From NCBI GenBank assembly GCA_028704415.1, contig JAQWFM010000001.1, positions 45,445 to 84,455 of the forward strand: a DNA stretch of 39,011 nucleotides, in the 5' to 3' direction. Of this stretch, positions 22,807 to 30,894 are shown piece by piece. Below the pieces are notes generated by a model. The model saw nothing but the letters and a program-made list of their open reading frames with translations, ran no database searches and was not told the origin of the DNA. Each line of letters opens with the position of its first letter. Position 1 is the first letter of the stretch. This DNA comes from Oscillospiraceae bacterium. GTDB lineage: Bacteria; Bacillota; Clostridia; Saccharofermentanales; Fastidiosipilaceae. The position numbers and the translations under genes were made by a program.

Positions 22807-22836
22807 ATTATAGCACGCCTATATTTAAAAATACAA
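22807..22836 (-). promoter_or_regulatory. Promoter of the ribU transcript, overlapping the hydG stop
   Basis: On the minus strand TTGTAT (22831-22836) and a perfect TATAAT (22807-22812) are 18 bases apart, and TGC before the TATAAT makes an extended -10. The predicted start near 22800 lies just before the RFN element. The -35 lies within the last codons of hydG, so ribU has its own promoter despite the tight spacing. Confidence 0.7.
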
Positions 22837-24231
22837 GTCTCTTTCGCCCGCCTTCAGCCGGTTTAGTTTTTGCGTCAGCGCCTGACGGATGCGGAGATTT
22901 TCAAGGGCCGCGCTTTCTTTGGCCAGCAGGGACTCGCCCAGTTGTCTGAGCCTTGGATCGCCGTAATCCAGCAGGTATTCCTGCAGGGTCAGCAGCGCGT
23001 TAGGCGTGCAGACATTGTGGATCACGCCGGCTTTTGCCAGCTGCATAAAGCGGTCTCCGGTCCGCCCCTGCCGGTAGCAGGCGGTGCAGTAGCTGGGGAT
23101 GTAGCCTTGTTCCAGCAAAGCTGTGATCATCTGATCCGGCCGCCGCTCATCCGACAGTTCAAATTGGCCGCCGGCCGGCCGCCGCGGCTGCTCCGCTTCC
23201 TTTTTGTAGCCGCCGATATCCGTGTTGGAGCCGGCTGAGACCTGGGAGATCCCGCGGCTGAGCAAGCGGTCGCGCATGGCGGCGCTTTCCCTGGTGGACA
23301 TGATGATGCCGGTGTAAGGGACTGCCAGCCTGATAATGGCGACCAGACGTTCAAAGGTCCGGTCATCCACCAGGTGAGGAAAGTCTGCCAGTTCCATGCC
23401 TGTGGCCGGCCGCAGCCGGGGCATGGAGATGGTGTGAAACCCCGCGCCATAAGTGCGGTCCAGATAATTGTTGTGCAGCATCAGACCCAGCACTTCAAAC
23501 TCCGGATCAGCCAGGCCAAACAAGACGCCCGCGCCGACATCATCAATCCCGGCCTGCATCGCCCGGTCAAAGGCGGTCAGATGGTAATTGTAGTCACTTT
23601 TACGGCAGCTGGGGTGCATAGCGGCATAAGTGGGCTGATGATAGGTTTCCTGAAACAGAATATAAGTGCCGATCCCTTTTTCGTGCAGCAGGCGGTACTC
23701 CTCAACCGTAGTAGCCGCAATATTGACATTGACCCGGCGGATGCTGCCGTTATCAAGCTTAGTGCTGTAAATCGCGTCAAGACAGCCTAAGATATATTGG
23801 ATATCACAGTGCTGCGGATCTTCGCCGGCCTCCAGAGCCAGCCGTTTATGGCCCATCCGTTCCAGGACCCGCACTTCATCCTGAATCTCCTGATAGGTGA
23901 GCCTTCGGCGCGCCAGGCCATTGGACTGCTTAAAGCCGCAGTAGACACAGCGGTTGACGCAGTAGTTTGACACATAAAGCGGCGCAAACAGCACCACCCG
24001 GCGCCCGTAAATTTTAGTTTTCACCGCGCCGGCCGCCGCAAACAGGCGCGCCAGCAGATCAGGCCGCCTAATCTGCAGCAGTAAGGCGATATCCTGGTCA
24101 GATAATTTCACCCCATTGAGTTGATCCGGTATGGCTTCTGCCCGCTTGAGCGCGGCTTCCTGGGCGCTGACCTCAGCCGCGCGGGCTTGCTTAAGCAAGG
24201 TTTCTATATAGGCCTGATTTATTTCCATCAT
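22825..24231 (-). CDS. hydG: [FeFe]-hydrogenase maturase HydG (radical SAM tyrosine lyase)
   Basis: HydG splits tyrosine to supply the CO and cyanide ligands of the hydrogenase H-cluster. The 468-residue protein has the radical SAM cluster motif Cys91-x3-Cys95-x2-Cys98 (CVNRCVYC). Its diagnostic C-terminal motif is Cys382-x2-Cys385-x22-Cys408, which binds the auxiliary cluster and is not found in this form in thiamin ThiH. It overlaps hydE by four bases (ATGA), so the two are translationally coupled. Two consecutive ATG codons are possible starts; I used the first. Its stop codon overlaps the ribU promoter. Confidence 0.96.
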   Translation of the reverse strand: MMEINQAYIETLLKQARAAEVSAQEAALKRAEAIPDQLNGVKLSDQDIALLLQIRRPDLLARLFAAAGAVKTKIYGRRVVLFAPLYVSNYCVNRCVYCGFKQSNGLARRRLTYQEIQDEVRVLERMGHKRLALEAGEDPQHCDIQYILGCLDAIYSTKLDNGSIRRVNVNIAATTVEEYRLLHEKGIGTYILFQETYHQPTYAAMHPSCRKSDYNYHLTAFDRAMQAGIDDVGAGVLFGLADPEFEVLGLMLHNNYLDRTYGAGFHTISMPRLRPATGMELADFPHLVDDRTFERLVAIIRLAVPYTGIIMSTRESAAMRDRLLSRGISQVSAGSNTDIGGYKKEAEQPRRPAGGQFELSDERRPDQMITALLEQGYIPSYCTACYRQGRTGDRFMQLAKAGVIHNVCTPNALLTLQEYLLDYGDPRLRQLGESLLAKESAALENLRIRQALTQKLNRLKAGERDLYF

Positions 24232-25346
24232 AATTTTGTTTCCTCCCAGTCTACCGGATCTCCCCGGCTTGTATCAATGGTAAAGCCTGCGCTTTCTACT
24301 CGCTTTTGCAGGCAGGCACGGCACTCGGCGGCCTCGTCTCCCGTGCAGATTTTGTTATCGTACAACGCATAATCTTTCCGGTACTCTTGCGGCGACAGAT
24401 TAGGCATCAAGACGTTAGCGCCGGCGCTTAAAGCCAGCTCCCGGCCTAAGGGGTGCAGCGTACCGACCGCCGTGGTAGCAGGCAATAACGCCTTGGGGAA
24501 AAGCAGTCGCAGCAAAGAGAGCATCAGCAAGGTTTGCCTCAAGCGGCCGGGTTCAGCCTGGCTCAGCGGTGTATCATGCTGAGGAATAAACGGACCAATG
24601 CCAATCATCTGGGGCTGCAGCTCTTGCAAAAAAAGCAAATCCTGAGCCAGGCAATCGGCGGTCTGTCCCGGGGTGCCCACCATAAAGCCAGAGCCTACTT
24701 GAAAGCCTGCCGCCCGCAGCTCCCGCAGGCAGCTCAGGCGCCGCTGCAGGGTCTGGTCAGCCGGATGCAGACTGGCATAGTGACCGGCGTCCGCGGTTTC
24801 ATGCCGCAGCAGGTAGCGGTCGGCCCCGGCCTGGCGCAGCAGCCGGTAGTCGGCAGCGGACAGTTCGCCCACCGACAGGGTGAGCGCGGCGGCGGGATAA
24901 CGGCGGCGGATTTCCGTGACCAGCCGGGCCAGCCGGGGGGCCGGATAAGCCGGATCTTCCCCGGACTGCAGGACAAACGTGCGGTAGCCCAGCGCGTAAC
25001 CTTGCCGGCAGCAGTCCAGGATCTGAGCCTCACTGAGGCGATAGCGGCGCACGCTGGGGTTAGAGCGGCGGATCCCGCAATAAAAGCAGTCATTTTGGCA
25101 GACATTGCTGAACTCAATCAGGCCGCGCAGATAAACTTTTCGGCCATAGTAGTGCTCCCTCAGCAGGCCTGCTGCCTGCCGCAAAGCCGCTTCGGCTTCC
25201 GGGGTGGCCTGTTCAATCAGCCAGGCCAGCTGAGGGCGATTAAAACGGCGAAGCTGCTGGGACAAGCTTTCGGCCTCCTCAAGGGAGGTCACCGGCTGCC
25301 GCAGCGCGGCCGGGACCTGCAGACTTAAGGTTTCAGGCCGCCTCAT
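24228..25346 (-). CDS. hydE: [FeFe]-hydrogenase maturase HydE (radical SAM)
   Basis: HydE is a radical SAM enzyme needed to build the H-cluster dithiomethylamine bridge. The 372-residue length is typical. The cluster motif is Cys83-x3-Cys87-x2-Cys90 (CQNDCFYC), followed by GIRRSN and the family segments LQSGEDP, GFMVGTPGQT and GIGPFIPQHDTPL. BioB-like and PylB-like radical SAM proteins are related, but the neighbouring hydF and hydG settle the assignment. It overlaps hydF upstream and hydG downstream by four bases each. Confidence 0.96.
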   Translation of the reverse strand: MRRPETLSLQVPAALRQPVTSLEEAESLSQQLRRFNRPQLAWLIEQATPEAEAALRQAAGLLREHYYGRKVYLRGLIEFSNVCQNDCFYCGIRRSNPSVRRYRLSEAQILDCCRQGYALGYRTFVLQSGEDPAYPAPRLARLVTEIRRRYPAAALTLSVGELSAADYRLLRQAGADRYLLRHETADAGHYASLHPADQTLQRRLSCLRELRAAGFQVGSGFMVGTPGQTADCLAQDLLFLQELQPQMIGIGPFIPQHDTPLSQAEPGRLRQTLLMLSLLRLLFPKALLPATTAVGTLHPLGRELALSAGANVLMPNLSPQEYRKDYALYDNKICTGDEAAECRACLQKRVESAGFTIDTSRGDPVDWEETKL

Positions 25347-26593
25347 CGTGCGTCCTCCGCCTGTGGTTGCTCCGCCTCCCGGGAGCAGGACTCGTCCGGG
25401 AGCCAGGCAGATTCAAGCCCCAGGGGCCTAAGCGCCCGGGTCAGCACGCCCGTTGCCCAGGCTATCAGGATGCCGTAGTTAACCACCGCCACACCTTGCT
25501 GCTGCGCCTGCCGCAGCCGCGCCTGCATTTCACCGCGGTTAATCATACAGGCCCCGCAATGCACCACCAAAGCGTAAGGGGTCAGGTCCTGCGGAAAGCC
25601 ATTGCCGGCAGTAAAATCAAACCGGAGATTTAGGCAGCGCTTTTCCTGCAGCCACCGGGGAATTTTGACCCGGCCGATATCGTCCGCCTGGCGATGGTGG
25701 GTGCACGCTTCGGCCACCAGCACCCGGTCGCCGTCCTTCAAACCGTAAGCTGCCTGCCTGATACCTGCCACCAGCTGCGGCAGATCGCCTTTGCAGCGCG
25801 CCATCAGCATAGAAAACGAGGTTAACGGAACAGCTTGAGGCAATAACCGGTCAACCTGAGCAAAGGCCTGAGAGTCTGTAATGGCCAGGGCAGGTGTAGT
25901 TTTGCAGGCCTGCAGCGCCAGCGGGATAGCCGCAGGCTGCACGCAGAGCGCCGGCGCGCCTAAGTCCAGCAGGTCCCGCAAGACGCGCTGCTGAGGTAAA
26001 ATCAACCGGCCTTTAGGCGCGGACTGATCAATCGGGGTGATCAGTAAAACCGTATCGCCGGGTTGCACCAGCCCGTCCAGCAGCCCCGGCTCAACCGACT
26101 CCGGCCGGAGACTGCCCAGCCGCTGCAGCAGTAGCCGGATGCCGTTTTGCTTAAGGCTGGAAACCGCTATGGCCTCAGGCGGAGCCGGCAGGGCCGCCGG
26201 TTGATCGACTTTATGCCAGACTAACAAAGCCGGCAGGCCCCGGCGGTGCAGATCCGCATAAAAGGCCTGTTCCGCCGCATCCAGACCGCGGGCCGCGTCC
26301 GCTACATAAATGGCGATATCACAGCGGGCCAGGACCTCCAGAGTCTTTTGCCGCCGCAGCTGCCCTAATTCACTGTGGTCATCCAGGCCGGCTGTATCAA
26401 TCAGGACACAGGGGCCCAGTGGAAAAAGCTCGATGCTTTTATAAACCGGATCCGTGGTCGTGCCTTCCTGATCAGATACAATCGCTGCGGCCTGACCGCA
26501 CAGGGCATTGATTAAGCTGGATTTACCTGCATTAGTGCGGCCAAAGATGCCTATATGTGTCCGCAAAGACCGCGGCGTCGACGGCGCGGCCAT
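25343..26593 (-). CDS. hydF: [FeFe]-hydrogenase maturation GTPase HydF
   Basis: HydF is the scaffold that assembles the di-iron subcluster and delivers it to the hydrogenase. The 416-residue protein has an N-terminal GTPase domain with GRTNAGKS (18-25) and DTAGLDD. A dimerisation region follows. The C-terminal cluster-binding domain has Cys297 (in CTHH) and His345-Cys346-x2-Cys349 (HCGAC), matching the family CxH...HCxxC pattern. Its ATG overlaps the stop of the TM1266-type gene (TGATG). The C-terminal tail after about residue 395 is acidic and variable. Confidence 0.96.
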   Translation of the reverse strand: MAAPSTPRSLRTHIGIFGRTNAGKSSLINALCGQAAAIVSDQEGTTTDPVYKSIELFPLGPCVLIDTAGLDDHSELGQLRRQKTLEVLARCDIAIYVADAARGLDAAEQAFYADLHRRGLPALLVWHKVDQPAALPAPPEAIAVSSLKQNGIRLLLQRLGSLRPESVEPGLLDGLVQPGDTVLLITPIDQSAPKGRLILPQQRVLRDLLDLGAPALCVQPAAIPLALQACKTTPALAITDSQAFAQVDRLLPQAVPLTSFSMLMARCKGDLPQLVAGIRQAAYGLKDGDRVLVAEACTHHRQADDIGRVKIPRWLQEKRCLNLRFDFTAGNGFPQDLTPYALVVHCGACMINRGEMQARLRQAQQQGVAVVNYGILIAWATGVLTRALRPLGLESAWLPDESCSREAEQPQAEDAR

Positions 26594-26847
26594 CAGGGCA
26601 GCTCCTTTTTGGCCATGGCAGTCTTAACAGTAACATGCTCCAGCCGGCCCAGCAGGCCGGTCAGATGGTTGATCTGGTCCGCGTTGCCAACAACTACCAG
26701 GGCTACGACACCCAACTCTTGCTCAGGCATGGGGATGCCCAGACGGCCGCGGATCATATCCTGAAATTCAGAAATAATGCGGTTAAAGGCTTCCTGGCTG
26801 TAGCGCGGCTCTTCTATAATCGCGCTGATAACGGCTACTCGCTGCAA
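26593..26847 (-). CDS. TM1266-type putative iron-only hydrogenase system regulator
   Basis: The 84-residue protein matches the small ACT/ferredoxin-fold family encoded with [FeFe]-hydrogenase maturation genes: RVAVISAIIEEP at the start, FQDMIRGRLGIP in the middle and GVVALVVVGNADQINHLTGLLGRL at the end. Its biochemical role is unproven. The start is a TTG preceded by AAGGAG with a nine-base gap. It is the first gene of the operon and its stop overlaps the hydF start. The terminator hairpin just upstream suggests that the whole operon is attenuated. Confidence 0.88.
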   Translation of the reverse strand: MQRVAVISAIIEEPRYSQEAFNRIISEFQDMIRGRLGIPMPEQELGVVALVVVGNADQINHLTGLLGRLEHVTVKTAMAKKELP

Positions 26848-27146
26848 AGGTTTGCTCTCCTTGTCCTGGTCAGCGGAAAAAGGCTCTTCCGCCGGGGCGG
26901 AAAAGCCTTACTAAAGTCAGCTGAAAGGAAACCTGGTTTATCCCTTTATCAGGTAAACCGCAGTCAGATCTGTCAGTCCCTCAAACGCGCCGCGCCAAAA
27001 GTCAGACTAACTAAACCGCCCCGGGCTTCCGGATCAGCAAGCAGGCTTTTCCGTCAGGTGATGGCGTCTGTCCCAGCGCGCGATGATCAGGGGCGGGCTG
27101 CTGACAGGTCAGTGCAGATACTGCAGGAGCCGCGCAGGCGCTGAGT
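26848..27146 (-). promoter_or_regulatory. Structured leader of the hydrogenase maturation operon, candidate riboswitch or attenuator
   Basis: The roughly 300 bases between the predicted transcript start and the first gene contain no supported gene. Several stems can form: GUUAGUC with GACUGAC, CUGAC/GUCAG and GGUUUA/UAAACC. A nine-base segment, CCGGGGCGG (minus strand, 27016-27024), is perfectly complementary to CCGCCCCGG (26892-26900), which spans the 5' arm and loop of the terminator. It could therefore act as an antiterminator. I do not recognise any known riboswitch aptamer in it. Confidence 0.5.
26877..26907 (-). terminator. Intrinsic terminator in the hyd operon leader
   Basis: On the minus strand GGCTTTTCCGCC (26896-26907) pairs with GGCGGAAGAGCC (26882-26893), with one G-U pair, followed by five T's (26877-26881). 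It ends about 20 bases before the TM1266-type ribosome binding site. It is about 585 bases from the upstream gene's stop, so it belongs to the hyd leader rather than to that gene. Confidence 0.85.
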
Positions 27147-27152
27147 GCAGTT

Positions 27153-27182
27153 ATTATAAACAGCGGGCTATGCTGCCGTCAA
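27153..27182 (-). promoter_or_regulatory. Promoter of the hydrogenase maturation operon
   Basis: On the minus strand TTGACG (27177-27182) and a perfect TATAAT (27153-27158) are 18 bases apart, close to the sigma-A consensus. The predicted start near 27146 gives a leader of about 300 bases before the TM1266-type gene. Confidence 0.7.
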
Positions 27183-27491
27183 TGATTGCAGAAAAATCAT
27201 GGTGCGGTACTTTTGAAAGCTTCTGAAGCTTCCGGCTCTCCTCTGGGGCGCCTGAATCCGTCAAACAGCGGCAGAGATCGTCAAATTGCTGCACCATTTA
27301 AAAGGCTCTGTCTGTCTCAGAATGGATCTGACAAAGGTGAGCTACAACCGCCACTGCGGGACACGCCAGGATAGCCGATTCCGGTGACTCTGAATCACAG
27401 CGGTTTACCCGGGCAGGTGACCGGGGTCAGCCTGTCACGGCTCTGGTGCAGGAACTCACCTCAAAAGAAAACGGATCGCTTCAGGCAGCTC
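27183..27491. other. Gene-free stretch downstream of the adhesin gene
   Basis: No gene is supported in this stretch. A short minus-strand frame (27154-27297, 47 codons) has an ATG but no ribosome binding site, and it runs through the hyd promoter. A hairpin with TGACC-gg-GGTCA and flanking CAGG/CCTG arms lies at 27414-27434 but lacks a T-run. I see no standard terminator for the adhesin gene. Confidence 0.4.
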
Positions 27492-30275
27492 TTATACGGC
27501 CCGGCTCCGTAACCGTCTGAAATAGAACCTCAAGGCTGGCAGCAGGATAGCCATACCTAAAGAAATCAGGCCCAGACCCAGCCAGGGCGGCGGATTTTCA
27601 CCGGTGGATGGAATATTGACCGGAGATACTGGTGTGGGCGTGGGTGTGGGCGTGGGTTCAGGTGACAGGGTGGGAGTCGGGGTTGGCGCGGCGGTCGGGG
27701 CAGGTGTTGACGTTGGCTGAAGCAGATTCGTTACCTCCAGTTTACTTTGGTTTCCAAACCGGGATTGATCATCTATGGTGAAAGCGATAGCTTCCGCCAA
27801 CTGATATCCCGCCGGGGCCTCAACTTCACGCAAGATATAGTCACCATAAGGCAGCTGCCAGATTTCTAACTCACCTTGCTCTGACACAGTCAGCCGATCT
27901 GCCGACGCCGTGTCCGAGCTTTGGTTTAGCCCGAGCCAGCGGTAGCTGCCGTCTGCTTCCTGGATAAAGCGCTGCGCCTCTCCTGCTGTGTCTTCTATCA
28001 CAAAAGACGCGCCGGGCAAGATCTCTCCGCTGCCCGCAGCTGTTTTAATCAGCTGCAGCCACGTAGGTTCATTGGCTACGTCAAGCTGCAGGACCACTGG
28101 CTCGCCCTCCGCCGCTGCGGTGAGGGAAAAGGGGATTCCCTCAGACTGAAGATGGTAACCTTGTGGCGCAGTCAGCTCCTCCAGTCGGTAGTTGCCATAA
28201 GGCAGCCCGAAGGGTAAGATCACCATGCCGCTGTCATCAGTAGTCCAGCTTTGCTCTACCGCCGCATTTTCCCCAGCCGGCTGCCAGCTCACATAGCTGT
28301 CCTGATCCAGGCTGTATATTTTGAAAGTAACGCCTGCCTGCGGTATCTGCTCCTTAGTTCTCGCATCTGTTTTCACGATTTGCACAGCGCCAAGCGGCAG
28401 TTCATTTTCTATCTCAAGCTCAGTCCAGGCTGCGGGTTGGTCGTCCTGCGGGAGATGCAGGACGGTCTCAAAGCCGGTTTCCGCCCAGGCTGGCGCCAGT
28501 TCCCTGAGTTGATAATCGCCATATGGCAGGTCGGTCCAGACCGCCTCTCCCTGCTCATCTGTCTGAACCGTTATGGCCAGCTCCGGCTGATCAACCGGAT
28601 ATAGCTCGAAGCTGACGCCGGCTAACGGCCAGTCTCCTGTTTCCGCTAATTCACTGACTTCAGGAGAACTGGAGGCCGTCTTTCTGATCTTCAGATTACC
28701 GCGGAGTAGCGCCTCCGTACTGGTCACTGTTACCTGCACAAGTTTGCTGCTGCTGTCCTGATAAGTCAGATCAACCGGATAAACCTGCGGATCCAGGGCA
28801 AAGCCAGCCGCGGCCTGCTGCTCCTGCAGGGTATATTGGCCCAGGGGCAGATCAGCCGGACTGGCTGCCTGGCCGGCAGCATCTGTAGTCAGTTCTGCGA
28901 CGGTATTTCCTGCCTGATCCTTAAGCACATAAACTGCCCCGGCCAGGCTCAAACCCGCTTTGTCCGCAGCAGCTTTATCAGCCTTGGCGCACTGTTTTTG
29001 CAGTAAAACCTGAGCTTTAGCGGCCAGATTTGTAACCGTTGTACTGAAGACAAATTGCCCCTCAGGATTAGCGGTGGTGAGATCAGCTTCAATAATCTCA
29101 GGATTCAGCAAATATGGTGCAGGTACGGCTGTTTCCTCAATTTGATAATGTCCCAGCGGTAACTGCTTCCAAATAATACGCCCGTCAGAATCACTGCTTT
29201 GTTCGCTGATGACGTCTCCCGCTTCATTTTTAAGCCTGAAGGTAACGCCGGCCAGCGGCTTACCATCTTCGCCGCTTTTTTGCAGGCTGATGGTCCCGGT
29301 CAGAGCCGGAAGCTGTAAGGTTAAGGTTTGCCCCGGCCGTTCAATATTGCCCGGATGTCCTACAACATCCTGCGTCACGCCCGAGCCGCTGTACCAGCCG
29401 TAGACTGCCGCGCTCCCGCCTTCTACAACACTGCTGAGCTTGATCTCCTGAGCCTGGGCCGCGGCTAGAGCTGAGGCGCTTAACTGTATGGTGGTGCCCG
29501 GCCCGCCTTCGCTCGGCTCAGCGCTGACGCCCTCCGGTAAATCCAGTGTAAAGCGGCTGAACTCCCCCTCTACCGTTAGCTTTGCAGTAGCGGACTGACC
29601 GTCAAACTGCCATTCCGGAGCTTCCGGATTGGTCCATAAGCTTGATTCTGCCGGGTTCTGTTCACCATCCCGGGCCGCGACCGCCAGATCATACAGGCTC
29701 AACATAAACTCAGCCGCCGCCGGATCTGTATTGGGATCAGCCGCGTATGCGGCCAGATTAGCCCGGCCAAAGTTGGGATTATTGCCCAGGCCCTGATCCC
29801 CCAGATAGGCCCAAACGGCCAGACGAGTAGCTTGAATTGAGCCTGACCAGTCTCCGGCGCCATTGGCATAGGGCGCGCCATGGTCCAGCAAAGCCAGCAA
29901 GCCTTGCACAGCCGCCTCATTTTGCTCCAGTATATTATCCCAGTCTGAACGGACCGGTTGGGTGTCAACCCCATTGATCGCATAGTCCAGACAGTAAAAA
30001 ACAGTACCTTTACCGTCCGGACCCTGTCCGTCAGCAATCCTCAGGTCATGATTTTGCAGATAATACCCATTGCCGGGATCATAAAAAAAGCCATCATGTA
30101 CCCCAACAGATACGACGGTCACGGTTTCCGGCCAGTCATAGGCCAGGATTGGCAATGGCCCCGCCAAAGCCAAATATAACAGGCTCAATATTATGGCCAG
30201 CCAGCCCGGCGGCCGGCCTTTCCTGTGCCGGACAAATTGCTTATGGCTGCTGCTCAGCCTGAATCTCTGCCGCAT
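27492..30275 (-). CDS. Surface adhesin with thioester domain, SpaA/Cna-B repeats and IPSTG sorting signal
   Basis: The 927-residue secreted protein starts with a basic stretch and a hydrophobic signal segment (about 24-46). Residues about 50-210 look like a thioester domain: Cys95 in VFYCLDYAING and Gln148 in SIQATRLAVWAYLG are the pair that would form an internal thioester able to bind host targets covalently. After a beta-rich linker come five SpaA/Cna-B-like domains, starting near 330 with phrases such as ISLQKSGEDGKPLAGVTF and VQIVKTDARTKEQIPQAGVTF. A Thr/Pro stalk follows. The C-terminus has an IPSTGE sorting motif (888-892), a membrane helix and an RRLRSR tail. AGAGGTGG precedes the ATG. 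No sortase is nearby. Confidence 0.9.
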   Translation of the reverse strand: MRQRFRLSSSHKQFVRHRKGRPPGWLAIILSLLYLALAGPLPILAYDWPETVTVVSVGVHDGFFYDPGNGYYLQNHDLRIADGQGPDGKGTVFYCLDYAINGVDTQPVRSDWDNILEQNEAAVQGLLALLDHGAPYANGAGDWSGSIQATRLAVWAYLGDQGLGNNPNFGRANLAAYAADPNTDPAAAEFMLSLYDLAVAARDGEQNPAESSLWTNPEAPEWQFDGQSATAKLTVEGEFSRFTLDLPEGVSAEPSEGGPGTTIQLSASALAAAQAQEIKLSSVVEGGSAAVYGWYSGSGVTQDVVGHPGNIERPGQTLTLQLPALTGTISLQKSGEDGKPLAGVTFRLKNEAGDVISEQSSDSDGRIIWKQLPLGHYQIEETAVPAPYLLNPEIIEADLTTANPEGQFVFSTTVTNLAAKAQVLLQKQCAKADKAAADKAGLSLAGAVYVLKDQAGNTVAELTTDAAGQAASPADLPLGQYTLQEQQAAAGFALDPQVYPVDLTYQDSSSKLVQVTVTSTEALLRGNLKIRKTASSSPEVSELAETGDWPLAGVSFELYPVDQPELAITVQTDEQGEAVWTDLPYGDYQLRELAPAWAETGFETVLHLPQDDQPAAWTELEIENELPLGAVQIVKTDARTKEQIPQAGVTFKIYSLDQDSYVSWQPAGENAAVEQSWTTDDSGMVILPFGLPYGNYRLEELTAPQGYHLQSEGIPFSLTAAAEGEPVVLQLDVANEPTWLQLIKTAAGSGEILPGASFVIEDTAGEAQRFIQEADGSYRWLGLNQSSDTASADRLTVSEQGELEIWQLPYGDYILREVEAPAGYQLAEAIAFTIDDQSRFGNQSKLEVTNLLQPTSTPAPTAAPTPTPTLSPEPTPTPTPTPVSPVNIPSTGENPPPWLGLGLISLGMAILLPALRFYFRRLRSRAV

Positions 30276-30684
30276 AGTTCCACCTCTTTTCAGTTTTTAC
30301 GACTTCAGCGCCGTAAAATCATTCTAAAAAGAGCTGCGGCCCGGCCGGAGGGGTGATTTCCGACAAAGAGCGACAAGCAGACAAAGCTGCTGGGCCGACA
30401 GGATCAGGGCCGACACAGAGGGTTGCGGCGTTAATCGGATATTACCAGCTCTCCCTGCAATCAAAACGCAGCATTTATGGCTTGCAAAGTATTTCCCCCC
30501 TGCCGGAGCAAAGGCGAGCACAGCGCTGTCTTTTTCTATCGTACCTTCGTTCTCCGTATCGCGAAGCAGCTGCCAGATGGGTAAGGCGTCTGCGCCTGAA
30601 AGGTCACCGCCAATGTACGCGGGTACCGATGAACCATCGCCGTTATTAATCCGAGCGAAGGATTAGCATAAGTTGTACTGAGGA
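30276..30684. other. Gap with a possible decayed reading frame upstream of the adhesin gene
   Basis: This stretch holds the adhesin 5' region and two direct copies of GGGCCGACA around 30392-30416. A minus-strand frame is open from 30674 to 30324 (about 117 codons). Its first half has a protein-like composition (e.g. NGDGSSVPAYIGGDLSGADA, then WQLLRDTENEGTIEKD), but it has no good start, no ribosome binding site and a second half of low plausibility. It may be a remnant linked to the degraded island next to it. I do not call it a gene. Confidence 0.25.
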
Positions 30685-30888
30685 TTAGTAGTCAGGGATT
30701 ATGTCATCATGGATGTCAAGTAATGCCTCACCAAGGTCACTGACGTCATCGTGCCGGATCTCATGGCTCACCACATAGTCGGTTATGTAATCGCACAAAT
30801 CATCAAGCTGCTCCTCGGACAGGTCGTTCTCAAGGTGAGGCGCCGATATCTGAGTCAGCTTGGCAATCTGGTACTTGGTTAATCTCAT
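30685..30888 (-). CDS. Small acidic protein, candidate immunity protein
   Basis: The 67-residue product is rich in Asp and Glu and probably all-helical (EEQLDDLCDYITDYVVSHEI, then SDLGEALLDIHDD). I do not recognise its family. Its ATG lies six bases after the stop of the toxin-like remnant, with GGAG embedded in the end of that frame, so the two were one transcription unit. Small acidic proteins encoded directly after a nuclease toxin domain are commonly immunity proteins; that role is inferred from position and charge only. It appears intact although its partner is broken. Its base composition is lower in GC than the flanking genes. Confidence 0.6.
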   Translation of the reverse strand: MRLTKYQIAKLTQISAPHLENDLSEEQLDDLCDYITDYVVSHEIRHDDVSDLGEALLDIHDDIIPDY

Positions 30889-30894
30889 TTGATC

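Noticed and set aside
22825-24231. Assignment as thiamin biosynthesis ThiH
   Set aside because: The C-terminal CxxC-x22-C motif and the operon with hydE and hydF identify HydG.
27040-27146. Resemblance of the hyd leader to a NiCo (czcD) riboswitch because of GGGACAGA and CAGCAGCC segments
   Set aside because: The conserved GCAGG and CCGGGC junction blocks I recall for that class are not present in the right order; only short strings agree.
27154-27297. Minus-strand 47-codon frame with an ATG
   Set aside because: It has no ribosome binding site and overlaps the -35/-10 region of the hyd promoter.
27186-27374. Plus-strand 62-codon frame in the gap before the hyd operon
   Set aside because: It has no ribosome binding site, an unconvincing composition and no matching neighbour; the minus-strand promoter lies just beside it.
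30353-30649. Plus-strand 98-codon frame upstream of the adhesin
   Set aside because: The product is Arg-rich with no domain; it has no ribosome binding site and lies opposite a more protein-like minus frame.
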